Shown one piece after another: positions 7,611-13,702 of a stretch of 13,702 bases of DNA; the first letter of the stretch is position 1; every line of letters starts with the position of its first letter. Origin of the DNA: Bacillota bacterium. Lineage in GTDB: Bacteria > Bacillota > Clostridia > Oscillospirales > Acutalibacteraceae. The notes beneath the pieces are model-generated. The model saw only the letters and a program-made list of their open reading frames with translations. It did no database searches and had not been told where the DNA came from. The stretch covers positions 1-13,702 of the forward strand of contig JAEWYE010000007.1 in the NCBI GenBank assembly GCA_023458755.1, read 5' to 3'. Made by a program: the position numbers and the translations under genes.

Positions 7611-7686
7611 GCGGATGTAGCTCATCTGGTAGAGCGCCACCTTGCCAAGGTGGAGGTAGCGAGTTCGAGCCTCGTCGTCCGCTCCA
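7611..7686 (+). tRNA. tRNA-Gly (anticodon GCC), CCA encoded
   Basis: A full cloverleaf can be drawn. The acceptor stem GCGGATG pairs with CGTCCGC (one G-U), the D-arm is GCTC/GAGC, the anticodon arm is CCACC-TTGCCAA-GGTGG with GCC at its centre, and the T-arm is GCGAG-TTCGAGC-CTCGT. The discriminator base is T and CCA is encoded at 7684-7686. It is a single-gene unit with its own promoter and terminator. Confidence 0.97.
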
Positions 7687-7694
7687 AGTGTGAT

Positions 7695-7724
7695 AAAGCG
7701 TCGGTAAAATACCGACGCTTTTTT
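7695..7724 (+). terminator. Intrinsic terminator of the tRNA-Gly gene
   Basis: AAAGCGTCGGTA (7695-7706) pairs perfectly with TACCGACGCTTT (7710-7721) around an AAA loop and runs into a T-tract ending at 7724, eight bases after the encoded CCA. Confidence 0.93.
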
Positions 7725-7759
7725 GTTGGATTTATGCAAATTTATTTTAGCCGTTTATA

Positions 7760-7788
7760 TTCACTTATTCGGTAAAATATGATATAAT
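7760..7788 (+). promoter_or_regulatory. Promoter of typA and the exonuclease gene
   Basis: A perfect TATAAT at 7783-7788 is preceded by TGA (extended -10), with a partial -35 TTCACT (7760-7765) at 17 bases. The start of transcription should be near 7795, about 30 bases before the typA ATG. Confidence 0.6.
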
Positions 7789-7825
7789 AAAATGCGTTTG
7801 TGAATTTGAAAAAAGAGGTAATTTG

Positions 7826-9646
7826 ATGGATTCTAGAAGTGATTTAAGAAATATTGCAATAATAGCTCACGTTGACCATGGTAAAACTACATTGGTTGAT
7901 CAGCTTTTAAAGCAAAGCGGTGTTTTTCGTGTGAATGAAGCAGTTGCCGAAAGAGTAATGGATTCCAATGATCTGGAACGTGAACGCGGTATTACAATAC
8001 TTTCTAAAAATACAGCGGTTATGTATGACGGTACAAAAATCAATATTGTGGATACCCCAGGCCATGCCGATTTCGGCGGCGAAGTAGAGCGCATTTTAAT
8101 GATGGTTGACGGCGTTTTATTGCTTGTTGATGCTTTTGAGGGCTGTATGCCGCAAACCCGCTTTGTATTGAAAAAAGCACTCGGCTTGGGCAAAATTCCG
8201 GTCGTTGTTGTCAATAAAATCGATCGTCCCGGCGCAAGACCGGCAGAAGTTGTCGACGAAGTTCTGGATTTATTCATTGAACTGGGTGCCAACGAAGAGC
8301 AGTTGGAGTTCCCTGTTGTATATGCTTCCGGCCGTGACGGCTATGCAAGCGATGATCCAGATATTCCGGGAACTGATATGAAACCGCTGTTTGAAGCGAT
8401 TCTTAAATATGTTCCGGCACCAAAGGGTGATATGAACGGCCCTACACAGGTTTTGTTCTCCAATATCGACTATGATGATTACGTGGGCCGCATCGGCATT
8501 GGACGTGTGGAACGCGGTGAAATTCATGTTGGTGACAATGTGGCTCTTTGCTGCAACGACGGCGATACAAGAAATTCAAAGATTACAAAGCTGTATCAGT
8601 TTGAAGGCTTAAAGCGCGTAGAGGTGGATTCCGCAAAGCTGGGCGATTTGGTCGCCGTTTCCGGTATTACCGGTCTGAACATCGGCGAAACCGCCTGCTC
8701 ACCGGATTGCGTCGAGCCTTTGCCTTTTGTTAAAATAGACGAGCCTACCGTTTCTATGATGTTCATGGTCAACAACAGCCCGTTTGCCGGCAGAGAGGGC
8801 AAATTTGTAACCTCCCGCAACCTTCGTGACCGTCTGTTCAAAGAGGTTGAAACCAATGTTGCCATGCGTGTGGAAGAAACAGATTCTGCTGATACGTTTA
8901 AAGTATCCGGACGCGGCGAACTGCATCTTTCCATTTTGATTGAAACGATGCGACGCCAGAATTATGAATTCCAGGTTTCTTCTCCGAGTGTTATTTTTAA
9001 AGAAGTTAACGGCAAAAAATGTGAACCAATCGAATTACTGATGATTGAGGTGCCCGAGAACTATGTCGGTGCCGTTATGGAAAAGCTTGGCACCCGCAAA
9101 GCAGAACTGGTCAATATGGGCACCCGCGAAACCGGTATTTCGCATTTGGAATTCCGTATTCCGGCGCGCGGACTTATGGGCTATCGTCAGGAATTTCTAA
9201 CCGATACCAACGGCAACGGCATCATGAATCATGTGTTTGATGCCTACGAGCCGTATAAGGGAGAGATTATGCAGCGCCCGCAGGGTTCTCTTGTTGCCCA
9301 CGAAACCGGCACATCAACCGGTTACGGCTTATTCGCTGCTCAGGACCGCGGCCGTTTGTTCATCGGGCCAGGCGTTGAAGTGTATGAGGGTATGATTGTT
9401 GGTGTAAGTCCGAAATCAGACGATATTACGGTTAATATATGTAAGAAAAAGCATGTTTCCAACACGCGTTCTTCCGGTTCGGATGAAGCGCTCAAGCTTA
9501 CTCCTTGCTCTGTGCTGAGCTTGGAACAATCTTTGGAGTTTATTAAGGAAGATGAACTTGTAGAGGTAACACCGAAGAGCATTCGTATGCGCAAGATGGT
9601 ATTGAGCAAGGAACTGCGTATGAAACAAGCCAGTAAAAAGAAATAA
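7826..9646 (+). CDS. typA: Ribosome-associated translational GTPase TypA/BipA
   Basis: TypA/BipA is an EF-G-like GTPase that binds the ribosome and supports 50S assembly and growth under stress such as cold. The 606 residues match the family. GTPase motifs are G1 AHVDHGKTT at 14-22, G2 RGIT at 54-57, G3 DTPGH at 76-80, G4 NKID at 130-133 and G5 ASG at 167-169. After these follow the beta-barrel domain 2, EF-G-like domains with GRGELHL, and the TypA-specific C-terminal domain with RPQGSLVAHETGTSTGYGL. A TTG three bases upstream is in frame, but AGAGGT is seven bases before the ATG at 7826, so that start is used. The exonuclease gene follows after 47 bases without a clear terminator. Confidence 0.97.
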   Translation: MDSRSDLRNIAIIAHVDHGKTTLVDQLLKQSGVFRVNEAVAERVMDSNDLERERGITILSKNTAVMYDGTKINIVDTPGHADFGGEVERILMMVDGVLLLVDAFEGCMPQTRFVLKKALGLGKIPVVVVNKIDRPGARPAEVVDEVLDLFIELGANEEQLEFPVVYASGRDGYASDDPDIPGTDMKPLFEAILKYVPAPKGDMNGPTQVLFSNIDYDDYVGRIGIGRVERGEIHVGDNVALCCNDGDTRNSKITKLYQFEGLKRVEVDSAKLGDLVAVSGITGLNIGETACSPDCVEPLPFVKIDEPTVSMMFMVNNSPFAGREGKFVTSRNLRDRLFKEVETNVAMRVEETDSADTFKVSGRGELHLSILIETMRRQNYEFQVSSPSVIFKEVNGKKCEPIELLMIEVPENYVGAVMEKLGTRKAELVNMGTRETGISHLEFRIPARGLMGYRQEFLTDTNGNGIMNHVFDAYEPYKGEIMQRPQGSLVAHETGTSTGYGLFAAQDRGRLFIGPGVEVYEGMIVGVSPKSDDITVNICKKKHVSNTRSSGSDEALKLTPCSVLSLEQSLEFIKEDELVEVTPKSIRMRKMVLSKELRMKQASKKK

Positions 9647-9661
9647 ATGTGCTATTGAATT

Positions 9662-9681
9662 AAATTTGTATATGCAAATTT
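9662..9681 (+). repeat. Palindromic hairpin between typA and the exonuclease gene
   Basis: AAATTTG (9662-9668) pairs perfectly with CAAATTT (9675-9681) around six bases and ends right before the GGAG ribosome site of the next gene. It is AT-rich and lacks a T-tract, so it is too weak to be a strong terminator. It might mark RNA processing or tune translation of the exonuclease. Confidence 0.35.
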
Positions 9682-9693
9682 TGGAGAAGCTCA

Positions 9694-10599
9694 ATGAATT
9701 TTGTAATATTGGATTTGGAGTGGAACGGCACCTACAGCCGCCGCATTAAGGGCTTTATTAACGAAATAATAGAATTCGGAGCCGTAAAAACGGACGAAAA
9801 CTTAAATATTATCGATACGTTCAGCTCTTTTGTTCGTCCTCAGGTTGGCAAGCATATCAGCGGCAAGATTAAAACTCTGACCAATATCTCGAACGAAGAG
9901 CTGTCGACCGGTTTGCAGTTCATGCAGGTCGTCAGTCAGTTTAAAAAGTGGATGGGCAATGCGGTACTTCTAACGTGGAGTACTTCGGACATCCTTACCC
10001 TCATTGAAAACTGCCGTTATTTTTGCGGCAATGGGCATATTCCGTTCTTAAAGAAGTATGCAAATTTGCAAAGCTATTGTGAACAGTGCCTTCACTATGA
10101 TACGACAAAGCAGATGGGTCTTTCTACTGCGGCACAGCTTTTAGGTATTGATGAAGAAGGTATGGATCATCATCGGGCGCTGGATGACAGCTTGCTTTCT
10201 TTGCGCTGTTTAAAAGAAGTGTATGTCAAATCAAGTTTTGCTCCCTTCATTCAAAATGCCGAAACAAAAGAATTTTATGATAAGATCATGTTTAAAACTG
10301 TGGTTTTATGTGACCTTTCCAATCCTTTGATTAAGCGTTCTGATATGACGTTTCATTGCGATATCTGCGGCAGGCGTGCTCACCGTCAGGGGGCATGGCA
10401 GCTGAAAAACAAGAGCTATCGAGCAAAATTCACCTGCAGACGATGCCAGCGTCAATTCTATGGCCGTGTGCAGTTTAAATTGAAGTATGATGGACTTGTT
10501 GTAAAAAAGTGCATTCTGCCTTTTGAGGAAGAAACTACCGCAGCGGGTGAAGCAAATACTTCCGAAGCTTCAAATCCCCCTGACAATGTAATCATTTAG
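9694..10599 (+). CDS. DEDDh-type 3'-5' exonuclease with C-terminal zinc ribbon
   Basis: The protein is predicted to remove nucleotides from 3' ends of DNA or RNA using two metal ions. The 301 residues carry the DEDDh set: DLEW at 7-10 (D7, E9), a TSD at 97-99 (D99), and HHRALDD at 159-165, which supplies the catalytic H160 and D165. This is the DnaQ/RNase T/ERI-1-like exonuclease domain, over about 1-180. A separate part (about 195-280) has two Cys pairs, C222/C225 and C248/C251, forming a probable zinc ribbon. The tail is acidic and Ser/Thr-rich. The ATG has a GGAGAAG site. Its place behind typA suggests cotranscription and perhaps an RNA substrate, but that is inference; the true substrate cannot be told from sequence. 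Confidence 0.88.
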   Translation: MNFVILDLEWNGTYSRRIKGFINEIIEFGAVKTDENLNIIDTFSSFVRPQVGKHISGKIKTLTNISNEELSTGLQFMQVVSQFKKWMGNAVLLTWSTSDILTLIENCRYFCGNGHIPFLKKYANLQSYCEQCLHYDTTKQMGLSTAAQLLGIDEEGMDHHRALDDSLLSLRCLKEVYVKSSFAPFIQNAETKEFYDKIMFKTVVLCDLSNPLIKRSDMTFHCDICGRRAHRQGAWQLKNKSYRAKFTCRRCQRQFYGRVQFKLKYDGLVVKKCILPFEEETTAAGEANTSEASNPPDNVII

Positions 10600-10610
10600 C
10601 CTAAAATAAC

Positions 10611-10649
10611 AAAAACGCTTCGTTTGATTTTATCATTCGAAGCGTTTTT
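10611..10649. terminator. Bidirectional terminator after the exonuclease gene
   Basis: AAAAACGCTTCG (10611-10622) pairs perfectly with CGAAGCGTTTTT (10638-10649). The loop holds a further small TGAT/ATCA stem. T-tracts exist on both strands, so it can end the typA-exonuclease transcript and act as a second stop for the opposing TM2 operon. Confidence 0.9.
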
Positions 10650-10665
10650 ATTGTAGTTTGAGCGC

Positions 10666-10711
10666 AAAAAAATCCCCACAAAATGATACACAAGATCATC
10701 TTGCGGGGATT
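10666..10711 (-). terminator. Terminator of the SPFH-4TM-TM2 operon
   Basis: The arms 10671-10687 and 10695-10711 pair over 17 positions with two A-C mismatches, anchored by AATCCCC/GGGGATT. On the minus strand the stem is followed by seven T residues. It lies 24 bases past the TM2 gene's stop. Confidence 0.88.
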
Positions 10712-10734
10712 AAAGTCTCGTAAAATACTGATTA

Positions 10735-11199
10735 TTATTGTAAGCGGACTTGATTTTTTACTTGGAAATTATGATCATCGGAACATAAGTAAACGATTCC
10801 TTCAATAAAACCGACAATTTCGGGGATAAAAGTCCAGCTAAACAGAAGATAAACGATACCAAGGCCAACTTTTCCTAAGTAAAACTTATGAATACCAAGG
10901 CCGCCAAGTAATATGCCAAGCACGCCCGCAACGATTTTGCTTTTAATCGGCCAAGCAGGATTGATACCGTCTGCAACATAGGGTGGCTGTGCATAGGCTG
11001 GTTGTTGCTGATAAACCGGCTGCTGGTATACCGGCTGTTGATATACGGGTGGTTGTTGTTGGTAAACCGGGGGCTGCTGTTGGTAGCCTGCCTGCTGTAC
11101 AGGCTGTGGCTGTGGAGCAACAGATTCACCGCAGAATTTGCATTGAGTGGAACCTGCCGGCAATGGTGCGCCGCATTGTGGACAAACATTTTCAGACAT
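10735..11199 (-). CDS. TM2-domain protein with N-terminal zinc ribbon
   Basis: A 154-residue membrane protein of unknown function. A zinc ribbon at 6-24 (CPQCG...CKFCG) is followed by a Gln/Pro/Tyr-rich low-complexity linker (about 29-75) built from PVYQQ-type repeats. A TM2 domain follows at about 85-142: two hydrophobic helices flanking the LGIHKFYLGK turn characteristic of TM2, with an acidic DDHN after helix two. No signal peptide is present, so the zinc ribbon should be cytoplasmic. The ATG has AGGAGG eight bases upstream. The gene starts 21 bases after the four-helix membrane gene on the same strand and is the last of three, ending at a good terminator. TM2 proteins often act as small membrane adaptors; a direct function is not claimed. 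Confidence 0.9.
   Translation of the reverse strand: MSENVCPQCGAPLPAGSTQCKFCGESVAPQPQPVQQAGYQQQPPVYQQQPPVYQQPVYQQPVYQQQPAYAQPPYVADGINPAWPIKSKIVAGVLGILLGGLGIHKFYLGKVGLGIVYLLFSWTFIPEIVGFIEGIVYLCSDDHNFQVKNQVRLQ
10996..11085 (-). repeat. Degenerate tandem repeats coding the PVYQQ linker
   Basis: Residues 39-68 of the TM2 protein are built of two seven-codon units (YQQQPPV), two five-codon units (YQQPV) and a degenerate remainder. At DNA level the units are imperfect because synonymous codons vary, so any length change by slippage would be slow but in frame. Confidence 0.75.
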
Positions 11200-11220
11200 T
11201 GAAATTACCCTCCTAAAAAA

Positions 11221-11628
11221 TTAGTATTTCTTTTTTGTACCCATAAGAGCAGCTGGGATTACGATGAGCAAATATAAGAACAATACAACAAGATGATATA
11301 AAATATAACCATTTGTTGAGATTGTTTTATAACTGAATAGCATGTGTACAAATTGTAACAGTGTATAAATCACGGTGGTCGAACATATGGAGATGAAAGA
11401 TGCAGTCGCGATTGTTTGTGATAAATATTTGCCGATTACCGCTAATATTAAAATGATAATCATGTTAATAACGGAAAAGGTAAGAACTGCTCCAAATGCG
11501 CTATAATTCTGCACCTGAGCAATTGCAAACATAGCAAAAAGGATACAGCCGCAAAATAAAAGTGCTAAAAAACCGGAAAGAATGCTGGCGATGGTAAAAT
11601 TTGAATCCTTTGTATTCGGGTCAATCAT
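11221..11628 (-). CDS. Small four-helix integral membrane protein
   Basis: I do not recognise a family. The 135 residues from the ATG at 11628 form four hydrophobic segments at about 13-37, 46-66, 74-98 and 108-130, with a polar N-terminus (MIDPNTKDSN) and a basic tail (TKKKY). A GTG at 11637 is in frame and would add three residues. The ATG is chosen because it is the commoner codon and has GTGAG eight bases upstream; both ribosome sites are weak. The start overlaps the 3' end of the SPFH gene (ATGATTGA), so translation is probably coupled to it. With the SPFH and TM2 genes it makes a three-gene unit, and a role as the membrane partner of the SPFH protein is a reasonable inference. Confidence 0.8.
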   Translation of the reverse strand: MIDPNTKDSNFTIASILSGFLALLFCGCILFAMFAIAQVQNYSAFGAVLTFSVINMIIILILAVIGKYLSQTIATASFISICSTTVIYTLLQFVHMLFSYKTISTNGYILYHLVVLFLYLLIVIPAALMGTKKKY

Positions 11629-12760
11629 CCTTATCACTCACTTTCTTGCCGCATTCCGGGCAAAACTTGTCGTCGGAACTTAACGTTGCGCCGCAGCTGC
11701 AGGTTTTTGGTGCTAAAGAGGCACCGCAATTGCTGCAGAATTTTGCCTGTGCTGACTGCGGAGTGCTGCATTTTGGGCAAATAATGCTTTCTTCCGCCAA
11801 GGCCGCTCCGCATGAGTGACAGAATTTTGAGTCAGCCTCATTATTGCTGCCGCATTTTGAACAAGTAATTTCTTTATTAGCCGCATTGGTGTTTAATGGA
11901 GAGCTTATATTAGCTGCCATAGCAACACCTGCGCCTAAACCAACTCCGCCTGCTGCAAACGCACCGGCAACGCCGTTATCGTTTCCCGCGGCTGTTTCAT
12001 ACACATCGAAGGATCGTTTTGCCGCATATCGATTGTCTCCCATAATTTCAAATGCAGCACGGTCTTCCAAAATTTTATTGATCTGATTAAAGTCTTCGTC
12101 GGGAAAGTTAATAGATTGTATGTAGAAATTAACCATATTGAAGCCGTAGCGCTCAAATTCAGGGCGGATACGTTCATAGGCGGTATTTGAGATTTCATCC
12201 AATTTTGTTGAGATTTCCAATGCGGATATTTTTTGATTCACAATGATATCTGCAATGATTGATTTTGTTTTTGTAATTAAAAGGCCCTTATAAAACTCAA
12301 TTACCTTTTCGTACCTGACAATATCCGCTAAATTCATGGCACCGATCAGTTCGGTAAAGAATAAGGAATAGTTTACAATTTTTAATCCGAATTGTCCAAA
12401 AGCACGCACTCGCAATTTTACAAAATATTTTGGATCAATAATCTGTACCGGATCAATCGTGCCCCAATGCATATCCAGTTTGGTTGCGATGTTCACATAA
12501 TATATTTCTGCGGTAAACGGTGTTTTTCCTCCAAATGGAATGTTAAGTACAGATTGCAGAATAGGAAGATTATTTGCGTTTAATGTGTAGGTCCCGGCAT
12601 AAAAAATATCGCAAACACGACCGCTTTTTACAAAAATCGCAACTTGTCCTTCTGCAACGACTAACTGTGTTCCAAGCACCAAATCTTCACTTGGATGTTT
12701 ATAAATAATCCAATCGCGGCTTCGTAAGCCGTCAAATTTCACTCTGTCAATAATTGCCAT
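11621..12760 (-). CDS. SPFH-domain protein with three C-terminal zinc ribbons (YdjI-like)
   Basis: A 379-residue protein of the SPFH (stomatin/prohibitin/flotillin) class, like Bacillus YdjI and the so-called virion-core-like proteins. The SPFH region spans about 25-240. A Gly/Ala-rich segment at 258-285 follows, then three zinc ribbons: C300/C303/C314/C317, C328/C331/C342/C345 and C354/C356/C367/C370. There is no N-terminal membrane helix, so it probably sits at the inner face of the membrane through partners. Related proteins occur in envelope-stress loci with PspA-like and TPM-domain proteins; here neither is adjacent, and the partners are a four-helix protein and a TM2 protein. The ATG has GGAGGG five bases upstream. 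First gene of the cluster. Confidence 0.88.
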   Translation of the reverse strand: MAIIDRVKFDGLRSRDWIIYKHPSEDLVLGTQLVVAEGQVAIFVKSGRVCDIFYAGTYTLNANNLPILQSVLNIPFGGKTPFTAEIYYVNIATKLDMHWGTIDPVQIIDPKYFVKLRVRAFGQFGLKIVNYSLFFTELIGAMNLADIVRYEKVIEFYKGLLITKTKSIIADIIVNQKISALEISTKLDEISNTAYERIRPEFERYGFNMVNFYIQSINFPDEDFNQINKILEDRAAFEIMGDNRYAAKRSFDVYETAAGNDNGVAGAFAAGGVGLGAGVAMAANISSPLNTNAANKEITCSKCGSNNEADSKFCHSCGAALAEESIICPKCSTPQSAQAKFCSNCGASLAPKTCSCGATLSSDDKFCPECGKKVSDKDD

Positions 12761-12792
12761 AATCGCCCTCCACTCCCATCTAACATATTAAA

Positions 12793-12821
12793 AGTATATC
12801 ATTTAGCAATTAAAAATACAA
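12793..12821 (-). promoter_or_regulatory. Possible promoter of the SPFH-4TM-TM2 operon
   Basis: On the minus strand TTGTAT and TATACT are 17 bases apart, with TGA just before the -10 (extended -10). The start would fall near 12786, about 26 bases before the SPFH ATG. The -35 is weak and the region is AT-rich. It overlaps the end of the 54-residue reading frame. Confidence 0.4.
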
Positions 12822-12967
12822 CTAATTGAGTTCATTATATAATATATTTTCAATATTTTAGAGCGTTGGTTTACACGTGGAAGATTCCCCTCTATTACTG
12901 CATTTCGTTCTTTTTTATCCTTCGGCAAAGGTGCTATCGGGAAAATAAAATCAATTATTTTTACCAT
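12803..12967 (-). CDS. Possible 54-residue protein of unknown function
   Basis: The frame begins MVKIIDFIFPIAPLPKDKKE and ends SCIFNC. I do not recognise it. What supports translation is an unusually good ribosome site, GGGAGGAAC, ending seven bases-odd before the ATG at 12967; the frame is open further upstream to 13000 but without such a site. The N-terminus is hydrophobic, the middle basic and polar. It lies 49 bases downstream of the AT-rich membrane-protein gene on the same strand and could be its operon partner. It may equally be the broken remainder of a longer gene, since the surrounding DNA is IS-proximal. No homology can be claimed. Confidence 0.4.
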   Translation of the reverse strand: MVKIIDFIFPIAPLPKDKKERNAVIEGNLPRVNQRSKILKIYYIMNSISCIFNC

Positions 12968-13016
12968 TGTAGTTCCTCCCACCAATCTTATGCCGAGCAT
13001 CTGGTGAATACTGTCA

Positions 13017-13523
13017 TTAATAAGTCATTCCTTTTTTGGCACGTTGAATATTGTCATATTGGCGATAGTCTACTAATGCACATGCGGAGAGAAATACAAT
13101 TAATAATACACCTGGAAAAAAGATTAGTAAAAAAATATCATTAGTCATGTTTCTCACAAAAAAATATGACACTAGCCCACCCGTAATTGCTACACCTATT
13201 ATATTAGATTTCTTTTTTGACTTGAGTAGCAGCTTCATTTTATTAAACTTTTTTACATAATACCAATATCCAACATAGTAGAATATTATTGATATAAGCA
13301 ATATAGATATATAAGTTTTTGAATCCAACTCAACATTTTTGTTTTTTTTCCATGATTCATAATTTAGAAATCCTAATAAGATATCAATAAAACTTATGCC
13401 AAACACAAAAGAGCCAAGTACAGTTATCTTGTGTTTTGTATGTATAGATATTTCTTTGCGTTTTAACTTATAGCAAATTAAAAGAATAAAGCTAGTAAAA
13501 TACAATAATATTGGCAATAGCAT
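13017..13523 (-). CDS. AT-rich hypothetical membrane protein, probably 5'-truncated by an IS
   Basis: The 168 residues from the only ATG are Lys/Ile/Leu/Phe-rich with hydrophobic segments near 1-19, 33-53, 70-90, 108-124 and 128-151, so this is an integral membrane protein; family not recognised. Base composition is clearly more AT-rich than the genes to the left. The ATG at 13523 has no good ribosome site. The same frame stays open upstream through the flanking DNA, coding SVSHAYSTFNVGSLVC just before the Met and extending the first hydrophobic helix. It stops only at TGA 13587-13589, inside the inferred IS end. That suggests the original gene began further upstream and was cut by the insertion. 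If so this is a pseudogene, or is expressed as a shortened protein. Confidence 0.6.
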   Translation of the reverse strand: MLLPILLYFTSFILLICYKLKRKEISIHTKHKITVLGSFVFGISFIDILLGFLNYESWKKNKNVELDSKTYISILLISIIFYYVGYWYYVKKFNKMKLLLKSKKKSNIIGVAITGGLVSYFFVRNMTNDIFLLIFFPGVLLIVFLSACALVDYRQYDNIQRAKKGMTY

Positions 13524-13578
13524 ACATACAAGTGAGCCTACATTAAAAGTTGAATAGGCATGTGAAACCGATAATGTT

Positions 13579-13702
13579 TGTAATGGTCAAGCAAATTTGT
13601 AACACCACTGTCTAAATTAAGCCAATCCATACCTTGCTTCATATGGCGTTCGAAAATCGTTGTATGAGTGTGGACGAATTTGATTGTACCAAACATAGGC
13701 AT
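13579..13702 (-). mobile_element. Terminus of an IS3-type insertion sequence at the right edge
   Basis: The transposase C-terminus ends at 13617, and an IS-like end TGTAATGGTCAAG begins at 13579. The inferred boundary rests on the TG start and on likeness to the left-edge IS end (TGTA, then GTCAA, then GTTACACC or GTAACACC). A boundary at TGGTC (13584) is possible. The other end and target duplication are outside the window. Confidence 0.6.
13617..13702 (-). CDS. IS3-family transposase, C-terminal end only
   Basis: A frame entering from the right edge reads AYVWYNQIRPHSYNDFRTPY and then EARYGLA before TAA at 13617-13619. WYN-x-IRPHSYN-x-F-x-TPYEA is the classic C-terminal signature of the IS3-family OrfB integrase-core transposase. 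Only 27 residues are in the window, so the DDE residues and the frameshift joining OrfA and OrfB cannot be assessed. It is oriented into the window, next to the membrane-protein gene it seems to have interrupted. Confidence 0.85.
   Translation of the reverse strand, partial: AYVWYNQIRPHSYNDFRTPYEARYGLA

Noticed and set aside
7446..7739. Minus-strand frame running through the tRNA-Gly gene
   Set aside because: It translates the antisense of a tRNA and its terminator, so it is not a gene.
10996..11085. CRISPR-like or short direct repeat array
   Set aside because: The repeats are imperfect, 15-21 bases, without spacers, and fully explained by the coding linker.
10983..11216. Plus-strand frames over the TM2 gene rich in Val/Leu
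   Set aside because: They are antisense readings of the PVYQQ repeat; low complexity keeps several frames open.
11601..11819. Plus-strand frame over the zinc-ribbon end of the SPFH gene
   Set aside because: Antisense shadow of the repeated Cys-rich coding sequence; no start signal.
1..13702. A 13.5 kb composite transposon bounded by two inward-facing IS ends
   Set aside because: The visible transposase tails differ, and the interior carries core genes (galU, prfB, typA, a tRNA, replication genes) that are not plausible cargo.

Overview
The window looks like chromosomal DNA of a low-to-moderate-GC Firmicute, most likely class Clostridia and perhaps an Oscillospiraceae-type genome. The signs are a DnaD-domain protein paired with a DnaC/DnaI-type helicase loader, strong AGGAGG-type ribosome sites, TTGACA/TATAAT promoters, compact U-tailed terminators, and many zinc-ribbon membrane proteins. 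The genus is inference; no rRNA gene is present to fix it.

Layout. The left edge (1-125) holds the C-terminus and terminus of an insertion sequence (IS), pointing inward. Next come galU and, upstream of it, a RING/zinc-ribbon membrane protein (both minus strand, one likely operon). Then prfB with its own promoter (plus), an exported beta-propeller-like protein (plus), and a long terminator hairpin facing the minus-strand pair dnaD-like/dnaI-like replication genes. A tRNA-Gly(GCC) with its own promoter and terminator follows, then a plus-strand typA and DEDDh-exonuclease pair. After two stem-loop terminators lies a minus-strand three-gene cluster: SPFH/zinc-ribbon protein, four-helix membrane protein, TM2/zinc-ribbon protein. 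The last kilobase is visibly AT-rich. It holds a possible 54-residue protein and a membrane-protein gene that appears to have lost its 5' end to an IS3-type element, whose terminus and transposase C-terminus run off the right edge.

How the genes fit together. The core is housekeeping: UDP-glucose synthesis (GalU), translation termination (RF2), helicase loading (DnaD/DnaI), a ribosome-associated GTPase (TypA), a nuclease and a tRNA. Around it sit envelope proteins of unknown function that share zinc ribbons: the RING/zinc-ribbon gene by galU and the SPFH-4TM-TM2 cluster. The latter recalls the SPFH/zinc-ribbon parts of Firmicute envelope-stress loci such as Bacillus ydjFGHI, but here lacks visible PspA and TPM genes. 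That cluster is the best candidate for a little-described system.

Most notable points: both edges are IS termini with similar end sequences; a membrane-protein reading frame stays open right up to the right-hand IS boundary; prfB is in one frame without the usual programmed frameshift but keeps a CTT-GAA where the slippery site would be; and zinc-ribbon envelope proteins are concentrated in the window.
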